A stretch of DNA of 64,000 nt, taken from contig CALFZO010000081.1 of the NCBI GenBank assembly GCA_937952305.1, positions 49,024-113,023 on the forward strand, given 5' to 3'. Below are positions 25,186 through 32,838 of this stretch, one piece after another. The translations under genes were made by a program, and so were the position numbers. The notes under the pieces are model-generated. The model did no database searches and had not been told where the DNA came from. It saw only the letters and a list, made by a program, of their open reading frames with translations. Source of the stretch: an uncultured Anaerolineales bacterium (GTDB taxonomy: Bacteria; Chloroflexota; Anaerolineae; Anaerolineales; UBA6663). Numbering within the stretch: the first letter of the stretch is position 1; the number at the start of each line of letters is the position of its first letter.

Positions 25186-25941
25186 CTACGCGCATTCGCC
25201 CCAGTCGCAGCGCCCGTTGCCGTTAGTGTCCGTGTAGCGGCGGCAATGTCCGGGGTAGCTGCAGCGCCGGTCGCACTGGACCGTGCACGTGGCGGCGGCC
25301 GCCGTGCCGCCGTTGGTCGACACGCTCACCTCGGTCCCAGCCGACTCGGCCGCGCTCGCCTGGCTCGTGACGCCGCTCAACGCCTGGGCGCTGGCCAACA
25401 GCGCGGCCGCGCCCACCATACCCATCAGGCCCAGAAACTCACGCCGGCTGGGCCGTACCGAACGGACCGGCGCTGCCACGACGGCCACCGGGTCCGGGCC
25501 GGCCAACGCCGCCATCTCCGCCCGCCAGGTGGTCACGATCCAGCGCCAGTGGGTGCCCACTTTGACCACCACCAGGACCAGCGTGAGCACCGCCGCAGAG
25601 ACGTGGACATTCAGCCAGGCGGCGTAACCGGTCAGGGCCAGGTTGAGCCAGCTCGAGATCACCAAGCCCGTTGCCACGATGACGCTGAAACCTGCCAGCA
25701 GTCCGGCGTCGATCAGAAAATAGAGCGGCCCCAGGCCGCCGGTATTGCCCAACAGCCGCCGAGCGACCGAGACCACCCAGGTGCGATGCACCCAGCCATG
25801 GTAAGCCGCCAGCGCCCCCAGCGCGACGCCGATCCATTGATGCCATTCCAGACCGGTCCAATCCAGGAAGAAAGTCACCAGAAACCCAATCAACAGGGCA
25901 GCGGCTGTAATCCATTTCCACATGCGTGAGCCCTTAGTCAT
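25186..25941 (-). CDS. DUF4405-like membrane protein with Cys-rich C-terminal tail
   Basis: 251 residues from the ATG at 25941 with aaggagata upstream. About five helices (12-30, 38-58, 75-95, 100-125, 170-190). Histidines lie at the ends of helices (WHQWIGVALGALAAYHGW, LNVHVSAAV, KVGTHWRWI), as in cytochrome-b-like DUF4405 proteins that hold haem. A short RREFLGLMG segment before the last helix looks like a twin-arginine or anchor sequence. The C terminus, ATCTVQCDRRCSYPGHCRRY then DTNGNGRCDWGEC, has six Cys and a DxNxNG acidic loop that looks like a calcium-binding loop. Possibly an electron-transfer protein at the membrane; role is inference. Confidence 0.55.
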   Translation of the reverse strand: MTKGSRMWKWITAAALLIGFLVTFFLDWTGLEWHQWIGVALGALAAYHGWVHRTWVVSVARRLLGNTGGLGPLYFLIDAGLLAGFSVIVATGLVISSWLNLALTGYAAWLNVHVSAAVLTLVLVVVKVGTHWRWIVTTWRAEMAALAGPDPVAVVAAPVRSVRPSRREFLGLMGMVGAAALLASAQALSGVTSQASAAESAGTEVSVSTNGGTAAAATCTVQCDRRCSYPGHCRRYTDTNGNGRCDWGECA

Positions 25942-26015
25942 CGTCGTATCTCCTTTCAGGGCCTACGCTACCAAGCCGGCGTACAGATCGGGTACAGAAG
26001 CCTCCAACAAAAGAT

Positions 26016-26041
26016 AAAGGGCCGCGCCCGGGCGGCCCTTT
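26016..26041 (-). terminator. Rho-independent terminator of the GH97 gene
   Basis: A 10-bp stem aaagggccgc (26016-26025) and gcggcccttt (26032-26041), loop gcccgg, 28 bases beyond the stop of the minus-strand GH97 gene. On the minus strand the stem is followed by a T-rich stretch (TATCTTTTG). Confidence 0.8.
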
Positions 26042-26068
26042 GTTGAGGGTGCGGCGTGCGGTCGACGG

Positions 26069-28345
26069 TTACGGCTGGTAGGCGGGCAGCCGGCCGGACT
26101 CGTCCGGCGAGGCCGGGTAGAAACGGATCGCCTGCCCGCCGCCGGGCGCCAGATCCAGGCGCAGCAACGTGGACGCCTCCACCAGCGACTCGCTGATCGC
26201 CAGCGCGTACGGGTTGGTCTGCCAGTCGGCGTCCGCGCCGTCGGCGTAGATCTGGGCCACGTAGGTCACGCCCGGCGCCAGGAAGTCCAACGGCGCCTCC
26301 AGCGTGCGGGCTTCTTCATCCGTGACCGCGCCCAGATACCACTCGTCCCCGTCGCGCTCGCGGCGGACGACGGTGAGGTAGTCCCCGATCTGGGCGTGCA
26401 GGACGCGCGTCTCGTGCCAATCCGCGGGCACGTCCACGATGAACTGAAACGCTGGATTGCCTTCATAGTTCTCGATCAGGTCGGCCGCCATCTGCAACGG
26501 GCTGTAGATGACGACGTAGAGGGCCAACTCCTTGGCCAGGGTGTGGTTGACCCGGTTGGCGGGCCGATACTCCGGGAAGGTCAGGGCCAGGATGCCCGGC
26601 GTGTAGTCCATCGGGCCGGCCAGCAGGCGCGTGAACGGCAGGATGGTCACATGGTCGGGCGGGTTACCGCCCTGTCCGTCCCAGGCGTTGTACTCCTGGC
26701 CGCGGGCGCCCTCGCGCGTCATCAGGTTTGGATAGGTGCGGCGCAGGCCGGTGTCCTTCAGCGGCTCGTGAACGTCCAGCATGATGCCATAGCGGGCGGC
26801 CGCGTCCACCACGCGCTGATGGTGCTCGACCATGTATTGGCCGTGATGCCATTCCAGGCCCACCAGGTTGCCCTGCTGATCGTAACGTTCGATCCCCTGG
26901 CCGTAGCCGACGTAGCCGGTCTTGACCATGGTGATCCCTAGGCGTTGATAAAGCGCGAAGGCGGCCTCCAGCTGCGCGTCGTAATTGGCCACCGCCGCGC
27001 CCGTCTCATGGTGGCCGATGATCTGCACACCCAGCGTCCGGGCATAGGCCGCCAGCGCTTCCAGGTCGAAGTCGGGATAAGGCGTCGTGAAGTTGAACGA
27101 GTCCCCGTTCAGGGTCCAGTCTCCGTCCCAGCCCAGGTTCCAGCCCTCCACCAGTACGCCGGCAAAACCGTGCCGGGCGGCGAAATCCAGGTAGGCCCGG
27201 GTGTTCGCGGTGGTCGCTCCGTGCCGGGGGCCGCTGGCCCACGTCCACTTATCCAGGTGCATGCCCCACCAGATGCCGATGTACTTGCCGGGCTTCACCC
27301 AGCTCACGTCGCCGAGCTGATTCGGCTCATTGAGGTTCAGAATCAGGTAAGACGTGATCAGGTCGCCGGGGTCATCGGCGATCTGCAGGGTGCGCCAGGG
27401 CGTCTTGAGCGGCGTCTGGCCGCGCACCCTCACGCCGTCGGACCACGGCACCAGGTCGGCGTGCAGCACCAGGTTCTCGTCCACGGCCAGCGTCATCAGG
27501 CTGTAGTTGGTCAGGGCCGCCTCGTGCAGGCTGAGGTACAGGCCATCCGCGGTCCGCAGCGTCAACGGCGTGTGCGCGGCCCCGGTCGTCGATTTGGCGA
27601 TCGCGCTCAGCGGCGTGTTGCGGTAGAGGTATTCAAACCGGTTGTCCAGGTAGGCGCCGATCCACCAGGCCTCGTGGTCGCCGCTCATGGCAAATTCGGT
27701 GCGCTCGGCCATGATCTGGAAGTCGTCCAAGTTGGGCTGTTCAGGCAGCTCGTAGCGGAGCCCGAGGCCGTCATCGAACACGCGGAAGACTACGCTCATT
27801 GTCCGCGGCGCGGCGCCGGCCTCGGTCAGGTCCACCCGCAGCTGGTTGTGGTGATCGCGGATCTCTTTGACCTCGCCCCATGGCTGAGTCCAGGTCTGGT
27901 CAACCGCGGTCAACGCCGAGGCCTGGATCGCCAGGCCCTCGCCCAGCGCCGGGTCCAAGAGAAACGTGAAGCCCAGCCGCGACGGCAGCAGAACCGGCCG
28001 GCCATCGCGCGCAACGCTGTAGGTGGGCACGCCCGCCACCACGGCGAAGAGCACCTCGATCCGGCCATCCGGTGATGTCACGCGCAGGCTGTCGGCGGGC
28101 ATCGGGATCGGCGTCGGGCGCGGCGTCTGGGTCTGCGCCTGGTCCTTCTGGGCGGTCTGGGTGAGCACCGCCGCCTGCAGGCGATTGGGGGTCGCCGTGG
28201 GCTCCAGGGTCGGCCCAGGCGGCGCGGCCATCGTCGTCAGGGTGGGTGCGGCCGGCGGGGCGCCGGTCGGCCCGGCCGTGGGCTGGCTGCAGCTCACGGC
28301 CAGCAGCAGGACGCCAAGGACAGCGATTCGAATTGTGCGCAGCAT
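26069..28345 (-). CDS. Glycoside hydrolase family 97 (alpha-glucosidase/alpha-galactosidase-like) lipoprotein
   Basis: 758 residues from the ATG at 28345 with ggag 5 nt upstream; the frame also opens nine codons earlier but without a site. Signal peptide with lipobox LLLAVSC (Cys about 20), then a Pro/Thr linker. The GH97 N-terminal beta domain runs to about 350 and the catalytic barrel follows with IGIWWGMHLDKWTW, TMVKTGYVGYG, LDVHEPLKDTGLRRTYPN and MTREGARGQEYNAWD. The Glu in HEP, the Glu in REG and the Glu in EYN are placed like the catalytic/calcium Glu of SusB-type enzymes. By family it removes alpha-linked glucose or galactose from oligosaccharides at the cell surface. The neighbouring GH36 and galT genes (45-48 kb) fit alpha-galactoside use, but they are distant. 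Confidence 0.9.
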   Translation of the reverse strand: MLRTIRIAVLGVLLLAVSCSQPTAGPTGAPPAAPTLTTMAAPPGPTLEPTATPNRLQAAVLTQTAQKDQAQTQTPRPTPIPMPADSLRVTSPDGRIEVLFAVVAGVPTYSVARDGRPVLLPSRLGFTFLLDPALGEGLAIQASALTAVDQTWTQPWGEVKEIRDHHNQLRVDLTEAGAAPRTMSVVFRVFDDGLGLRYELPEQPNLDDFQIMAERTEFAMSGDHEAWWIGAYLDNRFEYLYRNTPLSAIAKSTTGAAHTPLTLRTADGLYLSLHEAALTNYSLMTLAVDENLVLHADLVPWSDGVRVRGQTPLKTPWRTLQIADDPGDLITSYLILNLNEPNQLGDVSWVKPGKYIGIWWGMHLDKWTWASGPRHGATTANTRAYLDFAARHGFAGVLVEGWNLGWDGDWTLNGDSFNFTTPYPDFDLEALAAYARTLGVQIIGHHETGAAVANYDAQLEAAFALYQRLGITMVKTGYVGYGQGIERYDQQGNLVGLEWHHGQYMVEHHQRVVDAAARYGIMLDVHEPLKDTGLRRTYPNLMTREGARGQEYNAWDGQGGNPPDHVTILPFTRLLAGPMDYTPGILALTFPEYRPANRVNHTLAKELALYVVIYSPLQMAADLIENYEGNPAFQFIVDVPADWHETRVLHAQIGDYLTVVRRERDGDEWYLGAVTDEEARTLEAPLDFLAPGVTYVAQIYADGADADWQTNPYALAISESLVEASTLLRLDLAPGGGQAIRFYPASPDESGRLPAYQP

Positions 28346-28578
28346 GGGGGCTCCAATGAGGAATGCGGCCATTCGGGGGGCGGCGGCAGCGCCAAAAACC
28401 GCCCCGCCTCACATTACAGGCGGCCGGCCGCCGCTGTCAATGTCACCGTCACAGTTGATCTGTACCAAACATTTATAAGTTGTACGCAGCCCTTAAACCC
28501 TGCCCGGACACACTAATGGTCAGCCGGACCGCTTCTGGCGCCGGCCTGAGCAGCACTTTTGAGTTGGAGGCATTTGCC

Positions 28579-30456
28579 ATGCGAAACATACTGAGAGGTT
28601 TAGCCACCGGGCTGTTGGTCCTGGCCCTGACGGCTTGTTCGGGGGCCGCGGTCGGCACCACCAGCGTGAGCGACTCGCAGACCAGCGACCTGATCACGTC
28701 AGCCGTGACCGGCACTGGCGCCACAGTCGCCGTGGACAGCGGGGCCGCGACGGCGGCCGAGGCCCTGGCTGAGAATGCCGTGGCCCAGGCCGACCCGGCC
28801 GACCTAATCTGGGACAGCGCCGCCGTGAGCGCCATCTCCCTGAACGGCGACTCGATCACGGCGGACGCCGCTGGCGTACAGGTGGACGGCAGCCGCGCCA
28901 CCCTCACCGCGGCCGGCACGTATAGCCTGAGCGGCGCGCTGACCGACGGCCAGATCGTCGTGGACACGGCCGACGACGGCGTCGTCCAGTTGATCCTGAA
29001 CGGCGTGGACATCCACAACGAAACCGGCGCCGCCATCAGCATCGTCAACGCCGAGAAGGTGGTGATCGTCCTGGCGGACGGCACCCAGAACACCCTCAGC
29101 GACGGCGCCGCCTACGTGTTCGCCGACCCGGCCGAGACCGAACCAAACGCCGCGCTCTTCAGCAAGAGCGACCTGACCATCGCCGGCAACGGCGCCCTGA
29201 CCGTCACCGGGAACTACAACGACGGCATCGCCAGCAAGGACGGCCTGCTGATCGCGGGCGGCACGCTCACCGTCACCGCCGCCGACGACGGCCTGCGCGG
29301 CAAAGATTACCTCATCGTCACCGGCGGCGCACTCACCGTCACCGCCCAGGGCGACGGGCTCAAGGCCGACAACGAGGAAGACGCCACGGCCGGCTACATC
29401 GCCATCGAAGCCGGCACCGTCACGGTCACCGCGGGCGGCGACACCCTCACGGCCCAGACCGATGTCCTGATCACCGGCGGCACCTTCAACCTGACCGCCG
29501 GCGGCGGCAGCCGCCAGGTGGTGGCCGCCGACGCATCCGCCAAGGGCCTCAAGGCGGTCGCGGCCCTGACCATCGACGGCGGCACTTTCACGATCAACGC
29601 CGCCGACGACGCCCTGCACTCCAACGGCAGCCTGACCATCAACGGCGGCGTCTTCCAGATCGCCACCGGCGACGACGGCGCGCACGCCGACGCCACCCTG
29701 ACCGTGAACGGCGGCGAACTGCAGATCACTGAATCGTACGAGGGCCTAGAGAGCGCTGTGCTCACGCTCAACGCCGGCACGATCCACATCGTGGCCAGCG
29801 ACGACGGCCTCAACGTGGCCAGCGGCAATGACGGCTCCGGAACCACCCAAGGCGCCGGCGTCCGGCCCGGCCGCGGCCCTGGCCAGGATGCCTTCGCGGC
29901 TTCGGCCTCGGCCTCCAGCTATCGCCTGGTCGTCAACGGCGGCTACGTCACCGTGGACGCGGCCGGGGACGGCCTAGACATCAACGGCGCCATCGAGATG
30001 AGCGGCGGCGTGGTCATCGTCAACGGCCCCACCGAGCAGATGAACGGCGCGCTGGATTACGATGGGTCGTTCCCCATCACCGGCGGCTTCCTGGTCACGG
30101 CCGGCAGCGCCGGCATGGCCATGGCGCCGGACAGCTCTTCCAGCCAGGCGTCCGTGCTGGTCAATCTCACCAGCACCCTGCCGGCCGGCACGCTGTTCCA
30201 GGTCGTCAACAGCGCCGGTGAGACGATCCTGGCCTTCGCGCCGAGCAAGCCGTACCAATCCGTCACGTTCTCGTCGCCGGCGCTCGTCCAGGGCGAGACC
30301 TACACCATCTACCTCGGCGGCACCGCCACCGGCACGGTCGTGGACGGCCTGTACCAGGCCGGCAGCTACTCGGGCGGGTCCCAATACGCCAGCTTCACGG
30401 TGGCCAGCGCCGTCACCCAGTTGGGCGGCGGCGGGGGCGGCCGGTTCCGCCCGTAA
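28579..30456 (+). CDS. Carbohydrate-binding (Cthe_2159-like) beta-helical lipoprotein
   Basis: 625 residues from the ATG at 28579 with ttggagg at 28564-28570. Signal peptide with lipobox LALTAC (Cys about 20). The rest is a long right-handed beta-helix: repeated units such as GDGLKADNEED, GGTLTVTAADDGLRGKD, GGTFTINAADDALHSNGSL and GGVFQIATGDDGAHAD, about twelve turns of 18-25 residues. The Cthe_2159 family from clostridia binds calcium and acidic polysaccharides (polygalacturonate) through Asp/Asn ladders; here the DDG/DGL motifs recur. A Gly-rich spacer (about 450) and a C-terminal domain with TLFQVVNSAGETILAFAPSKPYQSVTFSSP follow. Likely a surface glycan-binding or adhesion factor. Ends at a strong terminator. 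Confidence 0.8.
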   Translation: MRNILRGLATGLLVLALTACSGAAVGTTSVSDSQTSDLITSAVTGTGATVAVDSGAATAAEALAENAVAQADPADLIWDSAAVSAISLNGDSITADAAGVQVDGSRATLTAAGTYSLSGALTDGQIVVDTADDGVVQLILNGVDIHNETGAAISIVNAEKVVIVLADGTQNTLSDGAAYVFADPAETEPNAALFSKSDLTIAGNGALTVTGNYNDGIASKDGLLIAGGTLTVTAADDGLRGKDYLIVTGGALTVTAQGDGLKADNEEDATAGYIAIEAGTVTVTAGGDTLTAQTDVLITGGTFNLTAGGGSRQVVAADASAKGLKAVAALTIDGGTFTINAADDALHSNGSLTINGGVFQIATGDDGAHADATLTVNGGELQITESYEGLESAVLTLNAGTIHIVASDDGLNVASGNDGSGTTQGAGVRPGRGPGQDAFAASASASSYRLVVNGGYVTVDAAGDGLDINGAIEMSGGVVIVNGPTEQMNGALDYDGSFPITGGFLVTAGSAGMAMAPDSSSSQASVLVNLTSTLPAGTLFQVVNSAGETILAFAPSKPYQSVTFSSPALVQGETYTIYLGGTATGTVVDGLYQAGSYSGGSQYASFTVASAVTQLGGGGGGRFRP

Positions 30457-30487
30457 GCAACCCCGCTCGACCATCCCCCTTTTTTCT

Positions 30488-30523
30488 GCGGCGGCCTCCC
30501 CTACGGAGGCCGCCGCTTTTTTT
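30488..30523 (+). terminator. Rho-independent terminator
   Basis: A 12-bp perfect stem gcggcggcctcc (30488-30499) with ggaggccgccgc (30505-30516), loop cctac, followed by seven T (30517-30523). It is 31 bases after the stop of the beta-helical lipoprotein gene. Confidence 0.92.
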
Positions 30524-30604
30524 GTCTTCGACCCGGGCCAGGCTGAAGCGCAATGCACGTTTTGGCCGCCGAGGTGGTAGACTGAGTGAAGCCCGGAGGA
30601 ACGC

Positions 30605-31054
30605 ATGACCTGGAAATTGCTGGAAGACCAACAGCCGGACCTGGCGGCCTTTGGTGCCGCCCGCCTGAACGGCCGCGTCAGCTACCTGGCCACCGTGCGC
30701 TCGGACGGGGCGCCGCGCGTCCATCCGGTGACGCCGATCATCGGCCAGGGCCGCCTGTTCCTGTTCATGGAGCCGACCTCGCCCAAAGGCCATGACCTGC
30801 GGCGCGACGGACGCTACGCCCTGCACTGCGCGATGACCGACAGCAGCGGCGCCAGCGGCGAGTTTCTAGTCTCCGGCCGGGCGCACGCGGTGGGGGACCC
30901 GGCGCTCCGGGCGGTGGCAGCGGGCTTATCTAGCTATGCCCCTGCGGACCGCTACATCCTGTTTGAACTCGACGTCGAGCGGGCGGCGTCCACGGTTTAT
31001 CCCGGGGACCAGCCGGTGCGGAAGTCCTGGCACAAGCCACCGAGCGAGATGTAG
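30605..31054 (+). CDS. Pyridoxamine 5'-phosphate oxidase-fold (general stress) flavin protein
   Basis: 149 residues after cccggaggaacgc. Split-barrel signature: RVSYLATVRSDGAPRVHPVTPII (about 20-42), FLFMEPTSPKGHDLRRDGRYALHCAM (about 55-80), GEFLVSGRAHAVGDPALRAVAA. These match the general-stress/pyridoxamine-phosphate-oxidase-like group that binds FMN, F420 or haem. The C-terminal half is YILFELDVERAASTVYPG. Function is probably a flavin-dependent reductase or redox sensor; the substrate is unknown. The gene stands alone between a terminator and a palindromic repeat. Confidence 0.82.
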   Translation: MTWKLLEDQQPDLAAFGAARLNGRVSYLATVRSDGAPRVHPVTPIIGQGRLFLFMEPTSPKGHDLRRDGRYALHCAMTDSSGASGEFLVSGRAHAVGDPALRAVAAGLSSYAPADRYILFELDVERAASTVYPGDQPVRKSWHKPPSEM

Positions 31055-31152
31055 TGACCCGTCCACGTGCCAGAGATGGACCGGGTAACCGGATCCAAGT
31101 GGCGCTCAGGCGGCGCCGATCGAGCCTACTTATTGCGGTTTCCGTATGGGTT

Positions 31153-31245
31153 GGCGTCACCCCGGCGCAGGCCGGGGTCCAGTTCGTGGCGAAATCGCCT
31201 GGATCCCGGCTCTCCGCTTCGGGGCCAGGGTTCGCCGGAATGACG
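31153..31245. repeat. Dispersed palindromic intergenic repeat (MITE/dRS3-like)
   Basis: The half-sites GTCACCCCGGCGCAGGCCGGGGTCCAG (left, 31156-31182) and CTGGATCCCGG...CGGGG...GTTCGCCGGAATGAC (right, 31199-31244) form nested inverted repeats: GGGGTCCAG pairs with CTGGATCCC, and CGTCA..CCGGC pairs imperfectly with GCCGGAATGACG. This is the layout of the widespread intergenic class with CGTCATTCCCGCG...CGCGGGAATGACG ends. It lies in the 267-base gap between two plus genes. Only one copy was found in this window. No transposase is inside. Confidence 0.6.
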
Positions 31246-31321
31246 TGGGTGCAGATCAAATCGGAAATCGCCATGAGTGGACGGGGTACTTGGGCGCGCC
31301 CCGGATCTGATGGAGCGGGTG

Positions 31322-32182
31322 ATGGCTAAGCGACGGAAGTTTCGAGCCGTGATCGAAGACGCCGGAGGCGGCGGCGCCTTTGTGACCATCCCCTTCGACG
31401 TGGAGCAAGCCTTCGGCCAGAAACGCGTCAAGGTCAAAGCCACCCTGGGCGGCGAGCCGTACCAGGGCTCGCTGGTGCGGATGGGCGGCGACTGCCATAT
31501 CCTGGGGGTCCGCAAAGACATCCGCGCCCGGCTGGGGACGTCCATCGGCGACGAGATCGAGGTCGTGCTCACGGAGGACACGGCCCCGCGCTTGGTGACG
31601 GTTCCGGCCGATCTGCAGCAGGCCTTGGACAGAGACCCCGCCGCCAGCGCGCGCTTCCGGCAGCATGCCTACACGCGCCGCAAAGAGCTGGTCGATTGGA
31701 TCACTAATGCCAAGCGCGCCGAGACACGCCAGGCGCGCCTCAGCCAGATTCTGCAAGGGCTCCGCCGGCCCGAGCCGACGACCAAACCCATAAGGAAGAC
31801 TATGCCTACTGCCCCCACGCCGACCATCGACAGCTACATCGCCGGCTTCCCGCCGGACGTCCAAGTCGTCCTGCAGAAGGTCCGGGCCACGATCCACAAG
31901 GCGGCGCCGGACGCGCAGGAAGCCATGAAGTACGGCATCCCGACCTTCACGCTGAACGGCAACCTGGTCCACTTCGCGGCCTTCGCGCACCACCTCGGCT
32001 TCTACCCGACACCGTCCGGGATGACGCGCTTTAAGAAGGAATTATCGGCCTACAAGAGCGCCAAGGGATCGGTGCAGTTTCCGCTGGACCGGCCGACCCC
32101 GTATGCATTGATCGCCAAGATCGTGAAATTCCGAGTGCAGGAGAGCCTGGCCAAGGCGCCGGCTAAACGCAAGCAGCGGTAA
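31322..32182 (+). CDS. DUF1905 / YdeI-like / DUF1801 fusion protein
   Basis: 286 residues from the ATG at 31322, chosen because ggag (31312-31315) stands 6 nt before it; ATG at 31310 in the same frame has none. Residues 1-95 are DUF1905 (FVTIPFDVEQAFGQKRVKVKATLGG, SLVRMGGDCHILGVRKDIR), 100-160 are the YdeI/OmpD-associated region (FRQHAYTRRKELVDWITNAKRAETRQARL), and 170-286 are DUF1801 (MPTAPTPTIDSYIAGFP, EAMKYGIPTFTLNGNLVHFAAF, HLGFYPTPSGM). DUF1905-YdeI are normally one protein and DUF1801 another. An internal ATG at 31802 is preceded by taaggaagac, so a separate DUF1801 product may also be made from the same frame. Functions of all three domains are unknown; YdeI is linked to polymyxin/bacteriocin protection. 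Confidence 0.75.
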   Translation: MAKRRKFRAVIEDAGGGGAFVTIPFDVEQAFGQKRVKVKATLGGEPYQGSLVRMGGDCHILGVRKDIRARLGTSIGDEIEVVLTEDTAPRLVTVPADLQQALDRDPAASARFRQHAYTRRKELVDWITNAKRAETRQARLSQILQGLRRPEPTTKPIRKTMPTAPTPTIDSYIAGFPPDVQVVLQKVRATIHKAAPDAQEAMKYGIPTFTLNGNLVHFAAFAHHLGFYPTPSGMTRFKKELSAYKSAKGSVQFPLDRPTPYALIAKIVKFRVQESLAKAPAKRKQR

Positions 32183-32257
32183 CGCCGGCCCGGGCCCCAG
32201 TTCTCCGCACCGATCCGCCGCGCCTCCCAAAGGGCTGCGCGGGGAGGAGAGCTGGCG

Positions 32258-32821
32258 ATGTTGCTGATCCCGACCTATCGCCTGGACGTCTTCACGCCTC
32301 CGTGCTCGCCGGGCGCCGTGACCTTTACGGCTGTCGCCAAGCTGCCGGTCAACATTGCCCCGGCCCTGCCCTACCTCAACGCCACCTTGAGCGGCGCCGT
32401 CTATCAACCGGCCGCCCACGCCCTCATCTGGCGTCAGGGCCGCCACACGCTCGCGTTTCACCCCCGCGAAATCGCGGCCAGCAATGTGGAAGACCGCGAC
32501 GGTGCCCGCCGGTTGATCGAGTCCATGATCCAGCTGGTGAACGAGACCTGGGAGCGCCGGGCCGCCATCACGCCGGACGGCACCCCGCATCAGCCGCCGA
32601 CGCCGGTGGCGCTCTACCGCTGGCTGCCGCGCACCAACTGCCGGCAGTGCGGCCAGCAAACCTGCTTCAACTTCGCCCTGCGGCTCGTCACCGGCGAGGC
32701 CGCCCCCGAGGACTGCCCGCCGCTCGCCGAGCCGAACCAGGCGCAGAGCCGGGCGGCCCTGCAAGACCTGCTCAGCGGCCTGAGCAACGCGCCGGGGCCA
32801 GCCGCCAGCCCCGGTCGCTAA
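32258..32821 (+). CDS. 4Fe-4S (PF04060-type) domain protein with corrinoid-protein-like N terminus
   Basis: 187 residues after ggggaggaga. The C-terminal third holds RTNCRQCGQQTCFNFALRLVTGEAAPEDCPPL (about 122-155): C-x2-C-x4-C-x16-C, the [4Fe-4S] motif of the FeS family found at the N terminus of corrinoid/iron-sulfur protein (AcsC/CFeSP large subunit), RnfB-like and related proteins. The N-terminal region (PALPYLNATLSGAVYQPAAHALIWRQGRHTLAFHPREIAASNVEDRDGAR, in part PALPYLNATL and LAFHPREIAASNVEDR) is a conserved companion of this family in anaerobes. Probable electron-transfer or C1-carrier accessory protein. No corrinoid gene set is in this window. Converges on the BTAD regulator with an 18-base gap. 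Confidence 0.75.
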   Translation: MLLIPTYRLDVFTPPCSPGAVTFTAVAKLPVNIAPALPYLNATLSGAVYQPAAHALIWRQGRHTLAFHPREIAASNVEDRDGARRLIESMIQLVNETWERRAAITPDGTPHQPPTPVALYRWLPRTNCRQCGQQTCFNFALRLVTGEAAPEDCPPLAEPNQAQSRAALQDLLSGLSNAPGPAASPGR

Positions 32822-32838
32822 AGGCTACTCCCACGACC

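Noticed and set aside
26945..28075. Antisense frame opposite GH97
   Set aside because: No domain, no ribosome site, opposite a clear GH97 enzyme.
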